A DNA stretch of 64,000 bases from Paenibacillus chibensis (GCF_004001045.1 NZ_BIMK01000013.1:62001-126000); one strand, 5' to 3'. Counted from the stretch's first letter, positions 17,286 to 26,460 are shown. Program-made: numbers and translations. The notes: generated by a model from the letters alone, not told the origin.

Positions 17286-19595
17286 ATGGACGGATATAAA
17301 AGAAAGACGCCGGAGCAAATTTTGGAGGATATCCGGAAACTGCATCGCGGCAATTTGAAGATCATTATCGGGGCGGTGAGCGGCAGCGGCAAGACGTACC
17401 ATATGCTGCGCGAAGGGCAAATTTTACAAAGCCAGGGTATTGATGTCGTGATATGCGCGGTTTCAACGCTGCAGCGTCCGGAAACGGTCAAGCAGCTCGC
17501 CGATCTGGAGCGGGTTCCAAGCATCCATTGGATGGATCATGGCAAGGAGACCAAGGATCTCAACCTGGAAGGACTGCTTGCGCGTAATCCGGAAGTGGTC
17601 TTGGTAGACGGACTTGCGCATCGCAACCGTAAGGAAGCCCGATTTCCGAATCGGCTGAAGGATATTGAATTTCTGCTGGAACAAGGCATCAGCGTCATCA
17701 CGACGCTTAATGTATATGAGCTTGAAGGCATCCATGACCTTGCCCGAAAATGGACGGGGATGGAAGCGAGGGAGACCGTACCGCTGGAAACACTGAGTTA
17801 TGCCGATGAGGTCCGGCTGATCGATGTAACGCCGGAGACGCTGATCATGCGGTTGAAGGAAGGACATTTGGAGCAGAGCAAGGACACGGAGCTATTCACG
17901 CGCAAGGATTTGGCCGTCCTGCGAGAGCTGTCGCTGCGTCTGGTGGCCGACGATGTGAACACGACGCTGGAGAAGCACCGGGAAGAACAAGGGCTGCTAG
18001 GTGCCTCCGGTGCTTCCGAGCGCATTCTGGTATCGGCTCAGTATCATTGGAATGGTTCGATCTACATACGCAGGGGGCAGCAGATCGCCAAGCGGCTGAA
18101 CGGCGACCTGCTGGTCGTCATTTTCATGCTGAAAAAAAGCAAGCTTACCAAAGAAGCATCTGCTTTCAAACGGTCGCTGCAGAAAATGGCGAAAAAAACG
18201 GATGCACAGATCGAGGAGCTGCCGCTCGGCTCAATCCGTCAGTTTGCAGCGGAGCTCATCCGCTATGCGGTGAACAAAAAAGTAACCCGAATCGTGCTCG
18301 GGCACTCGAAGAAGAGCCGACGGCAGGAATTTTGGCAGGGCTCGGTTACCGACGGGATCTTGAAGCGGGCCAAAGGCATCGATATTTTTTGGGTAGCCGA
18401 CCGCACCGCCCAGGGCGGGCCCAGAATTTTGCCTACTCGGCGGCAGCAGGCCGAAAACGAGCTGTATCACAGGTTAAGCCGGGAGGAGATGGAGAAGCAG
18501 GTCGAGCGCATCAAAAGGGGAAGGTTCAAAATTTATATCGGCGCGGCTCCGGGAGTCGGAAAAACCTATACGATGCTCCGTGAAGGTAATGAGAGCCTGC
18601 GTAAAGGCATCGATGTGGTCATCGGATGGCTGGAGACGCATGGCCGCGCGGAGACGGCGTCCCAGGTAGGGGATCTCAGCATGATGCCGGCGCAGGAAAT
18701 CCCTTACAAAGGGACGATTTTGAGGGAGATGGATACCGAGGCTATTTTGGCACGGAATCCGGAGCTGGTGCTCGTGGATGAGCTGCCTCACACGAATGTG
18801 CCGGGAAGCATCCACAAGAAAAGGTACGAGGATATTGTTTCTTTGCTGGAGCATGGCATATCCGTGATTACGACGGTTAACGTCCAGCATTTGGAGAGCT
18901 TGAACGACGCTGTGGAACAAATCACGGGCATCCGTGTCAGGGAAACGGTTCCCGACTATATTTTGTCCATGGCGGATGAAGTGGAGCTGATCGACGTGAC
19001 GCCCCAGTCGCTGCAGCAGCGGATGAGGGACGGGAAGATCTATGCGGCGAGCAAAGTAGAGCAGGCGTTGAATTCCTTCTTCAAAACCGGCAATCTGATC
19101 GCGTTGAGGGAGTTGGCTTTGCGCGAAATCGCCGACGACGTGGACGAAAGACTGGAGGCTTGGGAAAGACAGTTTTCGCTTCGGGGGCCGTGGCGCAAGG
19201 AGGAAGCCATATATGTATGCATTCTGCCGGGCTCGAGCGGCGAGCGGCTGATCCGGCGCGGTTTCCGAATTGCTTACCGTCTCAAGGCTACCTGGTACGT
19301 CAACTATATTCATACGAATTCATCGCGAGAAGAAGATGAACCGGCGAAGATCGAGGCGTGCAGGAAGCTCACCGAAAGCTTTGGGGGATCATTTGAGACG
19401 ACCTCGGTAAAGGCCTGGAAGGAGATCCCCACCTTGGTGATGGATAAGACAAACCGGGTTCAAGCGACGCAAATCATCGTGGGGCAGGCGGAATGCGGGC
19501 AAACGCGGCGGCGCAGAAAGGTGATCCGGGAATTGATCCGGCTGGCGCGTGATTTGGATGTCCTGCTGGTGTCGAATCCGGAAAGCATGAACTAA
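17286..19595 (+). CDS. tandem KdpD sensor-domain/Usp protein without histidine kinase
   Basis: A 769-residue soluble protein built from two copies of the KdpD N-terminal input module. Copy 1 (about residues 10-235) has a Walker A-like GAVSGSGKT and a degenerate core ('VLVDGLAHRNRKEARF', 'VITTLNVYELEG'), then a Usp-like domain (about 245-375). Copy 2 (about 405-625) is closer to canonical KdpD: GAAPGVGKT, 'VLVDELPHTNVPGS', 'ITTVNVQHLESLND', 'ETVPDYILSMADEVELIDV', then a second Usp-like domain to the end. The four membrane segments, GAF, HisKA and HATPase domains of KdpD are all absent, and no kdpFABC or kdpE is nearby. Start: ATG 17286 or the GTG directly before it, both behind AGGGGAG. Likely a potassium or c-di-AMP-responsive regulator, by family analogy only. 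Confidence 0.85.
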   Translation: MDGYKRKTPEQILEDIRKLHRGNLKIIIGAVSGSGKTYHMLREGQILQSQGIDVVICAVSTLQRPETVKQLADLERVPSIHWMDHGKETKDLNLEGLLARNPEVVLVDGLAHRNRKEARFPNRLKDIEFLLEQGISVITTLNVYELEGIHDLARKWTGMEARETVPLETLSYADEVRLIDVTPETLIMRLKEGHLEQSKDTELFTRKDLAVLRELSLRLVADDVNTTLEKHREEQGLLGASGASERILVSAQYHWNGSIYIRRGQQIAKRLNGDLLVVIFMLKKSKLTKEASAFKRSLQKMAKKTDAQIEELPLGSIRQFAAELIRYAVNKKVTRIVLGHSKKSRRQEFWQGSVTDGILKRAKGIDIFWVADRTAQGGPRILPTRRQQAENELYHRLSREEMEKQVERIKRGRFKIYIGAAPGVGKTYTMLREGNESLRKGIDVVIGWLETHGRAETASQVGDLSMMPAQEIPYKGTILREMDTEAILARNPELVLVDELPHTNVPGSIHKKRYEDIVSLLEHGISVITTVNVQHLESLNDAVEQITGIRVRETVPDYILSMADEVELIDVTPQSLQQRMRDGKIYAASKVEQALNSFFKTGNLIALRELALREIADDVDERLEAWERQFSLRGPWRKEEAIYVCILPGSSGERLIRRGFRIAYRLKATWYVNYIHTNSSREEDEPAKIEACRKLTESFGGSFETTSVKAWKEIPTLVMDKTNRVQATQIIVGQAECGQTRRRRKVIRELIRLARDLDVLLVSNPESMN

Positions 19596-19715
19596 TCGCC
19601 ATATCGGAGCCGTGTTATTGTAGTAAGAACCAAAGGTGTTACCTATTCGTAAGGCTGTCTTCCGTGGTATATTATTACAAGCAGTGTATTTCCTATACCT
19701 GAAGAGGAGGCAATC

Positions 19716-20729
19716 ATGGAGAAACAATATGCAGCATACAAAGGCGATTTTCATGGCGAACCTGCCATCTGGCTGAAGCATGGCCAATATGAGGCCGCAG
19801 TCCTGCCGGAACTGGGTGCGAACCTTATCCTGTTCCGTGATCTTGAGAACGGTTTCCGTTATTTGCGCGAGCCGGAGGCGAATGAGATGGAGGACTTTAA
19901 GGCCAATCCCGGCGTGTACGGCATTCCGGTGCTGTTTCCCCCCAACCGTTTCGACGGAGGCAAATTCGCCTGGGAGGGCAAGGTGTATGAGCTTCCGGTG
20001 AATGAAACGGATCGCGGCAATCATTTGCACGGCTATATGCATAAGCTGCCATGGAACGTCGATTACATAAAGGGCGACGAATACGAAAGCGTGGTCGTGC
20101 TTTCCCAGCAAGTCCGGGATGGCCATCTGTACAAGCAGTATTTCCCGTTCGAGTTCACGCTGACGCTTCGTTATACTCTGAATGCCGGGGGTTTGCAGCA
20201 GCAGGTTACCGTAACGAACGAGGGGAACGAGAATATGCCGAATTTGCTGGCCTTCCATACGGCAATCAATGCCCCGTTCGTACCGGGCAGCGAATCATCG
20301 GATTACACGTTCAAAGTGACCATCGGGGAGCGCCGCGAAATGACCGAGCGGATGCTGCCGACTGGCCGCTTCCAGCCGCTCAGCCGCGAAGAGGAAGATA
20401 TGAAGGGCGTGGGCACGAGCCCTTACTTTGCATCCATGGATAACCATTACACGGCTGTTCCGCAAAACGGCCGCAACCGGATGGAGCTGACAGATCACCG
20501 TACGGGCGATGTATTCGTATATGATGTCGGTACGGAATATAAGCACTGGATGATCTGGAACAATGAAGCAGGAGGCAAATTTTTCTGTCCGGAGCCGCAA
20601 ATCAACTTGGTTAACGCTCCGAATGTGACAGGAGAGTCTGCCGAAGAGATCGGGCTCATCGGGCTTGAGCCTGGTGAAAGATGGGAAGCGACAAGCTTCT
20701 TTTATGCCATGAAACGCCAGAAATCATAA
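19716..20729 (+). CDS. aldose 1-epimerase family protein
   Basis: A 337-residue cytoplasmic protein of the GalM-like galactose mutarotase fold. 'VLPELGANLILFRD' (residues 27-40) and 'GIPVLFPPNRFDGGKF' match the family, and 'GNHLHGYMHKLPW' carries the conserved His pair near residues 104-107; a further conserved histidine lies in 'LLAFHTAINAPF'. Substrate could be a hexose or a hexose-6-phosphate. AGAGGAGG precedes the ATG. Single gene with its own terminator, not near a sugar operon. Confidence 0.87.
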   Translation: MEKQYAAYKGDFHGEPAIWLKHGQYEAAVLPELGANLILFRDLENGFRYLREPEANEMEDFKANPGVYGIPVLFPPNRFDGGKFAWEGKVYELPVNETDRGNHLHGYMHKLPWNVDYIKGDEYESVVVLSQQVRDGHLYKQYFPFEFTLTLRYTLNAGGLQQQVTVTNEGNENMPNLLAFHTAINAPFVPGSESSDYTFKVTIGERREMTERMLPTGRFQPLSREEEDMKGVGTSPYFASMDNHYTAVPQNGRNRMELTDHRTGDVFVYDVGTEYKHWMIWNNEAGGKFFCPEPQINLVNAPNVTGESAEEIGLIGLEPGERWEATSFFYAMKRQKS

Positions 20730-20771
20730 TCCTTGCTTCTAACTTCAAGCTTTCTGGAATCATAAAATAAT

Positions 20772-20808
20772 AAAACCGCCTCATCATTCATCGATGGGGC
20801 GGTTTTTG
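20772..20808. terminator. bidirectional terminator
   Basis: AAAACCGCC-CATC / GATG-GGGCGGTTTTT stem between the convergent epimerase and zinc-ribbon genes. Confidence 0.88.
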
Positions 20809-20811
20809 CGC

Positions 20812-21294
20812 TTATTCGCTTAACTGAAAGCCACACCCGCGGCAGAAATGATCTCCCGGGGAAGCATGCTCGCCGCAGCGTGGGCAGAATGCCGCATTTC
20901 CGGCGTGAGGTGCATGGATGGCCGCAGGCTGCACGATAACGGTCTGGAACTGCTGGCCGCAGAAGGGGCAGTAGGAGGCGTCCGCAGGCAGCATTTTTCC
21001 GCAACCGCATTCCTTCAGATTTTGCAAATGCTGAATTTTACGGTTCAACTCCTCAATTTCCTGTTCGAGGCCGAGGATCGATTCACGGTATTTTTGAAAC
21101 TCGGCGTTCGGAATAAAGCTGGACTCGGTTTCCAGCGAGCGGTACACGATGCGTCCAATTTCGGTATAGTTTTTTTCAATTTCCTTTTCTTTGGAAGACA
21201 CCTGAAATTTAAGCGTCGTAGACTCCACGGTTTGCTGGGCTTTTTTGCCCGCGTCAGACACGCCCTGTTTGAGCTTGTTTAAAAAGTTGGACAT
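20812..21294 (-). CDS. zinc-ribbon protein with N-terminal coiled coil
   Basis: 160 residues. Residues 1-95 are charged and helical with heptad-like spacing ('YRESILGLEQEIEELNRKIQ'). Two zinc ribbons follow: CGCG...CPFC (about residues 96-113) and CPRC...CRGC (about 138-155). Such proteins are common in Paenibacillus and Bacillus, usually of unknown function; the zinc ribbons suggest protein or nucleic acid contacts. Preceded by GGAGGAG on the minus strand. No operon partner. Confidence 0.8.
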   Translation of the reverse strand: MSNFLNKLKQGVSDAGKKAQQTVESTTLKFQVSSKEKEIEKNYTEIGRIVYRSLETESSFIPNAEFQKYRESILGLEQEIEELNRKIQHLQNLKECGCGKMLPADASYCPFCGQQFQTVIVQPAAIHAPHAGNAAFCPRCGEHASPGDHFCRGCGFQLSE

Positions 21295-21500
21295 GACGGT
21301 GGTTCTCCTCCTTCATCCGCTTCCGTATCCATCTTTAGATGAGCAAAAGCGGGTATGCCACGCTCTCCCGGCTTTCCTATGGATACCTCATGGTAGTAAT
21401 AGTGTATGGCTTATCTTATGGCATTATAACCGAGTACATGGCAGAGGGAAATACCATGGACATTCCACTTGCAAAAAGAATCCGATACCGTGAAACATCA

Positions 21501-21536
21501 GTGACATACAAGATGTCACCAATAGCCTGTTATAAT
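21501..21536 (+). promoter_or_regulatory. dyad operator and -10 box upstream of the WYL regulator
   Basis: Perfect inverted repeat GTGACAT-ACAAG-ATGTCAC (21501-21519) lies where the -35 should be for the TATAAT at 21531-21536. A poor -35 overlapped by a dyad suggests control, possibly autoregulation, by the DeoR/YafY-type protein encoded directly downstream. Confidence 0.55.
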
Positions 21537-21568
21537 GAGAGTAAAGCTGAAGTGCAGGGGGGAGTCCG

Positions 21569-22513
21569 ATGAAAAAGATGGACCGCTTGATGGCCATCGT
21601 AATGGCGCTTCAACAGGGCAGCCAGACAGCCTCCATGCTTGCGGAAAAGCTTGAGGTGTCGCGCCGCACGATCTTACGCGATATCCAGGCGCTGTCGGAG
21701 ATTGGCGTGCCTTTGGCAGCCGCGAGCGGTCCGAACGGCGGCTATTCGCTCATGGAAGGCTTTCAGCTGCCGCCGCTGCAGCTGAGCCCGAGGGAGGCCT
21801 TATGCGTGTTGTTCGCGCTTCAGGGATTGACGGGTTATACGGATACGCCGTTTAACGTGGAGCGGTGGATGGTGATGGATAAAATCCGCAGCATCCTGCC
21901 GCAGGATACGGCCCGGCAAATTAATCCGCTGCTGGAACGCATGGAGGTGGAAGTTCCGAAACGGATCTATCGAATCCCGCATTTGGAACTGCTGCTCGAA
22001 ATGGCTGCGAGCGGGAGCTGGATATCGGTCTTCTATCAATCGATGAATCATCGTAGGAGCCTCGTCGTCAAGCCTTTGAAAATATTTGCTGCGCATGGCT
22101 TTTGGTACTGCGATTGCTACTCGATGACGCACGGGGAGGAGCGAAGGCTGCGCGTGGACCGGATGCGTGACATAACCGAGATTCAGCCGCCCGCTGAGGA
22201 AGCGGTGCCCGAAGCAAACCGACCTGAAAGCCCCGTCATCCACATCCGGGCAAAACTGACCTATAAAGGCATGCTACGGGTGGAACGGGACGAGCACGTA
22301 GGCGAAAGGATGGAGCAGATCAACGACGAGTGCTGGCTCGCGGATTTCCATTTGCCGGGCAGCGAGTGGGAGTGGGCTGTCCAATTGTTTTATTCACTTG
22401 GCCTTGAGGCAGAAGTGTTGATGCCGGATGCGCTCCGGTCGGAAATCCGCCATCGGGCGAATCAGCTTCTTAGCCGCTATGAGCAAACTTTTGCAGAGGA
22501 GCCTAAACCATGA
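21569..22513 (+). CDS. YafY-family HTH/WYL transcriptional regulator
   Basis: 314 residues. N-terminal HTH_11 domain ('RLMAIVMALQQGSQTASMLA', 'LEVSRRTILRDIQALSEIG', about residues 5-50) followed by 'SGPNGGYSLMEGFQLPPLQL', typical of YafY proteins. The WYL ligand domain spans about 130-225 ('SVFYQSMNHRRSLVVKPLKI', 'GFWYCDCYSMTHGEERRLRVD'), and a WCX-like end follows. First gene of a three-gene unit; its stop overlaps the next start by four bases (ATGA). A GGGGGGAG site precedes the ATG. Confidence 0.9.
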   Translation: MKKMDRLMAIVMALQQGSQTASMLAEKLEVSRRTILRDIQALSEIGVPLAAASGPNGGYSLMEGFQLPPLQLSPREALCVLFALQGLTGYTDTPFNVERWMVMDKIRSILPQDTARQINPLLERMEVEVPKRIYRIPHLELLLEMAASGSWISVFYQSMNHRRSLVVKPLKIFAAHGFWYCDCYSMTHGEERRLRVDRMRDITEIQPPAEEAVPEANRPESPVIHIRAKLTYKGMLRVERDEHVGERMEQINDECWLADFHLPGSEWEWAVQLFYSLGLEAEVLMPDALRSEIRHRANQLLSRYEQTFAEEPKP

Positions 22514-23199
22514 ACCATTCATCGGATGAAACATTGATTCATCACTACGAGGAAGCCGTGGAGTACATAGAACGACTGGGTATCCTGCCGCTGGCTTCGA
22601 TCATCCCGGAATATCCTTCGCTGGAAAGCATCACGCCAAAAGAAAGCTGGCACAGCGAAACGGTCCAGGATCCGTGGGGTTGGCGCGTACGATTCCCGCT
22701 TGAAGGGAAAGCGGCTTACGGCAAGTTCTTTAAGAAAAAAGCCATCCTGATCTCGGCTGAATGGTTCCCTTGGATGTATATCAGTCTTCGGCTCGGCGCA
22801 GACGCTGAGACATGTTATCGGGACGGCCTGCTGTCTCAAACGGCATGGCAGCTGTACCAACTCGTTGACATGGAGCCGGGCATCGATACCCGCGTACTGC
22901 GGAGCCGGGCGCAAATGAAAGCGAAGGAAGACAAAAAAGCGTTTGACCAGGCGGTCGTCGAGCTGCAGGAAGCGCTGCTGATCGTCATATCCGGCGTCAC
23001 CATGCAGGTAGATGATAACGGGGAACAGAAAGGCTGGAGCAGCACGTCCTATGAGACAACGACGCATTGGATGAGGCAAAACGGCATTCGGGACGCAAGC
23101 TGCACGAAGGCGGAAGCCCGCGAGGAACTCCTCACACGCCTGCGGAAGCCGTGCAGCGACAAGGCATTCGCGTTTTTCAGCAAACTATTCCACACGTAA
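22510..23199 (+). CDS. AlkZ-related winged-helix protein
   Basis: 229 residues. From memory, sequences with 'YPSLESITPKESWHSETVQDP' (split here as the region around residues 35-55), 'WRVRFPLEGKAAYGKFFKKKA' and 'KGWSSTSYETTTHWM' are annotated as AlkZ-related, i.e. distant relatives of a DNA glycosylase/winged-helix fold; no catalytic residue can be asserted. It is translationally coupled to the upstream WYL regulator and followed after 12 bases by a third gene. WYL regulators often sit beside DNA-damage or nucleic acid-acting genes, which fits but does not prove a repair role. Confidence 0.65.
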   Translation: MNHSSDETLIHHYEEAVEYIERLGILPLASIIPEYPSLESITPKESWHSETVQDPWGWRVRFPLEGKAAYGKFFKKKAILISAEWFPWMYISLRLGADAETCYRDGLLSQTAWQLYQLVDMEPGIDTRVLRSRAQMKAKEDKKAFDQAVVELQEALLIVISGVTMQVDDNGEQKGWSSTSYETTTHWMRQNGIRDASCTKAEAREELLTRLRKPCSDKAFAFFSKLFHT

Positions 23200-23211
23200 A
23201 GAGGTGTCCAG

Positions 23212-24108
23212 ATGAAGCTATCCCATTCACAGTTCAGGAAAGCCAGGGATTTTATTTATGCCAACGGCAGGCTGCTGGAGCGCAAGCGGTTCGAATACCA
23301 TTTTGCCGGCGGAAGTGCCCAGTCCGTGATAAGCGCGCTCCGTCCGTATCAAAATGCCGATGGAGGCTTTGGAAACGCGCTTGAGCCGGATATGCGCACG
23401 CCAGGCAGTCAACCCGTGGCGACAGAATATGCGCTCATGATCATGGACGAGGTTGAAGTCATGGACTCCGAGATCGTCAAGGGCATTCTACATTACCTTC
23501 ATCATACGGCGAGGAATGACGGCGGCTTGCCTAGAGCGGCCATCGACGTCAACGACTATCCGCATGCTCCTTGGTGGAACACGGAAAGTGACCGTTTGGG
23601 ATCGCTCAATCCAACGGGCAGAATCGTGGGGCTGTTGTATAAACATAACGAATGCTTCGATTTGAGAACCGATGCATGGTTTGCAAGCAGCACCGATTTC
23701 GTCTGGAATAGCATTCCGCAAGCCAATCCTGCGGACTACCATGATGTCATCCAGTGCATCTCGTTTTTGGAGCATGTTCCGGACCGAGCCAGAGCGGAAC
23801 ATGCGCTGCGGATGGTAGACGCGTGGCTGCAGCAGCCGGGTACGATCGAGCTGGATCCGGGGGCCGAAGGATATGTCCACAAGGTACTGGAGTGGGCTCC
23901 GGCCCCCGGCAGCTATGCGGGGAAATGGATCGCGGATGCGGACGTGCAGAGGCATTTGGACGAGTGGATCCGCCATCAGCAGGCGGACGGAGGCTGGACC
24001 ATGAGCTTTCCGGCGCTCAGCCCGGGAAACGAAGCCGAATGGCGCAGCCTGATTACGCTGGATCGTCTTGTCACTTTGCAGGCGTATGGCCGTATGGAAT
24101 CCTTTTAG
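23212..24108 (+). CDS. alpha-alpha toroid (terpene cyclase/prenyltransferase-like) protein of unknown function
   Basis: 298 residues with repeats resembling squalene cyclase/prenyltransferase QW motifs: 'YQNADGGFGNALEPDM' (about residues 45-60), 'ARNDGGLPRA' and 'QQADGGWTMSFPALSPG' near the end. Sequences like this are widespread, unnamed and usually single-domain in actinobacteria and Bacilli; they lack the DXDD-type cyclase signature, so a terpene cyclase activity is not supported. AGAGGTG precedes the ATG, 12 bases after the AlkZ-related gene; its stop overlaps the convergent SDR gene by four bases. Confidence 0.65.
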   Translation: MKLSHSQFRKARDFIYANGRLLERKRFEYHFAGGSAQSVISALRPYQNADGGFGNALEPDMRTPGSQPVATEYALMIMDEVEVMDSEIVKGILHYLHHTARNDGGLPRAAIDVNDYPHAPWWNTESDRLGSLNPTGRIVGLLYKHNECFDLRTDAWFASSTDFVWNSIPQANPADYHDVIQCISFLEHVPDRARAEHALRMVDAWLQQPGTIELDPGAEGYVHKVLEWAPAPGSYAGKWIADADVQRHLDEWIRHQQADGGWTMSFPALSPGNEAEWRSLITLDRLVTLQAYGRMESF

Positions 24109-24869
24109 ATGGTCGGCATGACGTTACCGCCGGAAACCGGAATATACGCGCCAGTAATGAAGCTCGCCAGATCTGAAGCGAGGAAAAGCACGGTGTTGGC
24201 GATCTCCTGATCGGTCCCCCGGCGCTTCAGCGGCACATGCCGCGAATAGTCTTCCTGGATTTCACTGCTGCTCTCGCGGTCTCTTTCGCTGATCGTCCAG
24301 CCCGGAGCGACTTGATTCACGGTTATGCCATGCTCGCCGATTTCCTTGGCCAGCACGCGGTAGATACCGTCCATGCCCCTTTTACCGGCGGTGTACGCGG
24401 ACTGCCCGGGGAAGTTCTGCATGGCGCATTCCGTATTGATGCCGATAAAACGTCCATGGCCGCGGGAAATCATTCCGGGGGCGAATACTTTCGCCAGATG
24501 AACGCTTTGCAGAACGCAGGATTCGAATTGGCTGCGATAATCCTCGAGCGGCTGCTCCAAAATGCTGGTCCATTCATACTGAATGACCGCATTGGCTACA
24601 ACGATATCGATTTTGCCGAGTGCAGACAGGGCTTGGTCTCGCATGAGCTGGACCGACTGGAAATCGGTCACGTCCGCCTGTACGGTTACGCAAGCTCTGC
24701 CCAAGGCTTCAATTTCTGCCTTCAGCCCGGCTGCTTTTACTTCATTGCCATGATAATGGATCGCTACATCAGCGCCGGCCTGGGCCAGCGTGCGAGCCAT
24801 CACTCGCCCCAATTGGCCGGTAGCACCGGTAATCAGCGCTGTTTTACCCGATAAATCGATAGGAATCAT
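24105..24869 (-). CDS. SDR-family oxidoreductase
   Basis: 254 residues, classical short-chain dehydrogenase/reductase. NAD(P) site TGATGQLG (residues 14-21), DVTDF, 'VVANAVI' in place of NNAG, catalytic Tyr-x3-Lys in 'SAYTAGKRG' (about residues 160-168), 'VAPGWT' and 'FITGAYIPVSGG' at the end. Similar to FabG-like 3-oxoacyl reductases and glucose dehydrogenases; substrate unknown. The altered NNAG region (ANAV) is a mild deviation. Start has a GAGGAGCTGAG site. Confidence 0.9.
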   Translation of the reverse strand: MIPIDLSGKTALITGATGQLGRVMARTLAQAGADVAIHYHGNEVKAAGLKAEIEALGRACVTVQADVTDFQSVQLMRDQALSALGKIDIVVANAVIQYEWTSILEQPLEDYRSQFESCVLQSVHLAKVFAPGMISRGHGRFIGINTECAMQNFPGQSAYTAGKRGMDGIYRVLAKEIGEHGITVNQVAPGWTISERDRESSSEIQEDYSRHVPLKRRGTDQEIANTVLFLASDLASFITGAYIPVSGGNVMPTI

Positions 24870-24945
24870 ATGTACTCAGCTCCTCGGAGGATGAAATTGG
24901 TCTAATGGTATCACTGGCGTTTCCATAGCGTCAACAGAAACAAAA

Positions 24946-24976
24946 GCGAAAACCGAGCTATAGGCTCGGTTTTCGC
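24946..24976 (-). terminator. terminator after the first M29 aminopeptidase gene
   Basis: Perfect 13-base stem GCGAAAACCGAGC / GCTCGGTTTTCGC with a 5-base loop; on the minus strand it ends in CTTTTGTTTC. Confidence 0.85.
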
Positions 24977-25013
24977 CGTCCAATCATTCTATTCTCCAAA
25001 CGTTCTCTTTAAT

Positions 25014-26243
25014 TTAAGCCCAGTTGCCGTTGATGAAAATCGGTTCTTCCTTGCCGTCACGAGTGATGCCGGTAATGTTCATCTCCGGGGATCCCATCAT
25101 GAAGTCGACATGCGTAATGCTGGCGTTCATGCCATGCGCAGCCAGTTCTTCTGCAGACATTGTTTTGCCGCCCTCCAGATTGAACGCATAAGAGCTGCCG
25201 ATAGCCAGGTGGCAGGAGGCATTCTCGTCGAACAGCGTGGTCAGGAACAGAATGTTGCTCTGCGAAATCGGAGAGTGGAACGGTACGAGCGCTACCTCGC
25301 CCAGATAGTGGGAGCCTTCGTCCATGCCGATCAGGCGCGCCAGCGTATCCTGGCCTTCTTCAGCGTTAAAGTCCACGATGCGTCCGTTCTCGAAAGTCAG
25401 CCTGAAGCGGTCGATGATGTTGCCGCCGTAGCTGAGCGGCTTCGTGTTGCTGACATAGCCGCTCACACCTGTTTTGAGCGGTGCCGTAAACACTTCCTCG
25501 GTAGGGATATTGGCGACGAAGGTGGTTCCTTGCTCATTGACGCTGCCTGCCTGAGCCCAAATATGTCCTTCCGGAAGCTCGATGGTCAGATCGGTACCCG
25601 GAGCAACAAAATGCAGCTTATGGTATTTCTTGTTATTCAGCTCATCGGATTTCGATTGCAGAATTTCGATATGCTTCTGCCAAGCACCGATCGGATCTTC
25701 TTGATCCGCGCGCACGGCATGGAAAATGGCATCCCACAGCTTCGAAACCTGTTCTTCTTTCGGTACATCAGGAAATACCTTGGCGGCCCAATCCGGGGAA
25801 GGGAAGGCGACGCCCGTCCAGCTCATTTTATCGGACTGCTGATATTGGCGGTATTTAGCCATGGCTTGTCCGAAAGCACGCTGGTTGTTGGCAATTCGCT
25901 CTGGGCTGACGCCTTTGAGCAGGTCGGGATTCGCGGAAATCACGGTCAGGAAAGCGGCATTTTGTTCCGCAAGCTCCGTCCATTCCCGCGCCTGCGCGGT
26001 AGGAGGGATGTGGAAGGATTCCTCCGGTGCAAGATCATAGCGGAGGCGCGTCACGACTTCATCCGTATAGTTGACCTTAACCATGTTTGCGCCAGCCTCA
26101 TAGGCTTTTTTCACGATCAGGCGTACAAGCTCCGCAGCATCGATGGCCGCGCTGACTACGAGCGTTTGGCCCGGCTGCACATTGGCACCGATTTTAACCG
26201 CGAGCTCTGCGTAATGATTCAATTTGTCCTGAAAAGTTAACAT
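25014..26243 (-). CDS. M29-family aminopeptidase (paralogue 1)
   Basis: Metallo-aminopeptidase (409 residues) of the thermophilic aminopeptidase family (AmpS/AmpT, PepS), a dinuclear metal enzyme in the cytoplasm. Conserved pieces: 'LVVSAAIDAAELVR', 'PAPGTDLTIELPEGHIW' region ('VAPGTDLTIELPEGHIWAQA'), 'NIPTEEVFTAP' carrying a metal-binding Glu, 'FNAEEGQD', 'LGEVALVPFHSPIS' with metal-binding Glu and His, and 'THVDFMMGS' near the C-terminus with His and Asp. AGGAGG precedes the ATG. The next gene upstream (26461-27693) is a paralogue with very similar motifs; each has its own hairpin, so they may be independently transcribed. Confidence 0.92.
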   Translation of the reverse strand: MLTFQDKLNHYAELAVKIGANVQPGQTLVVSAAIDAAELVRLIVKKAYEAGANMVKVNYTDEVVTRLRYDLAPEESFHIPPTAQAREWTELAEQNAAFLTVISANPDLLKGVSPERIANNQRAFGQAMAKYRQYQQSDKMSWTGVAFPSPDWAAKVFPDVPKEEQVSKLWDAIFHAVRADQEDPIGAWQKHIEILQSKSDELNNKKYHKLHFVAPGTDLTIELPEGHIWAQAGSVNEQGTTFVANIPTEEVFTAPLKTGVSGYVSNTKPLSYGGNIIDRFRLTFENGRIVDFNAEEGQDTLARLIGMDEGSHYLGEVALVPFHSPISQSNILFLTTLFDENASCHLAIGSSYAFNLEGGKTMSAEELAAHGMNASITHVDFMMGSPEMNITGITRDGKEEPIFINGNWA

Positions 26244-26358
26244 ATAAATTCCTCCTGTGTGGCAAAGCCAGCGAATGTGAATGGTTTATTTTTCTATTGT
26301 AAATCAACCGGAGGTCAATTAGAACCCATACTTTTCCGGCAATTTCATATTCGGAAAT

Positions 26359-26390
26359 AGAGCCTTTCCCGCTGCTGCAGGAAAGGCTCT
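26359..26390 (-). terminator. hairpin after the second M29 aminopeptidase gene
   Basis: Perfect 11-base arms AGAGCCTTTCC / GGAAAGGCTCT with a 10-base loop, 70 bases downstream of the minus-strand gene. The following T content (ATTTCC on the minus strand) is modest, so termination strength is uncertain. Confidence 0.6.
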
Positions 26391-26460
26391 AAAGGACTCC
26401 AAGGTTACATCTTATGCGGAAAAGAAATGACGAGCATTAATGGATTTTTGGAGTCAAAAC

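Noticed and set aside
18047..18583. 178-codon frame inside the KdpD-like gene, possible frameshift
   Set aside because: The main frame is continuous through both Usp and the second KdpD module, so no shift is needed.
21339..21572. 77-codon plus-strand open frame before the WYL regulator
   Set aside because: It runs through the promoter/operator region, lacks a ribosome binding site and has no recognisable sequence.
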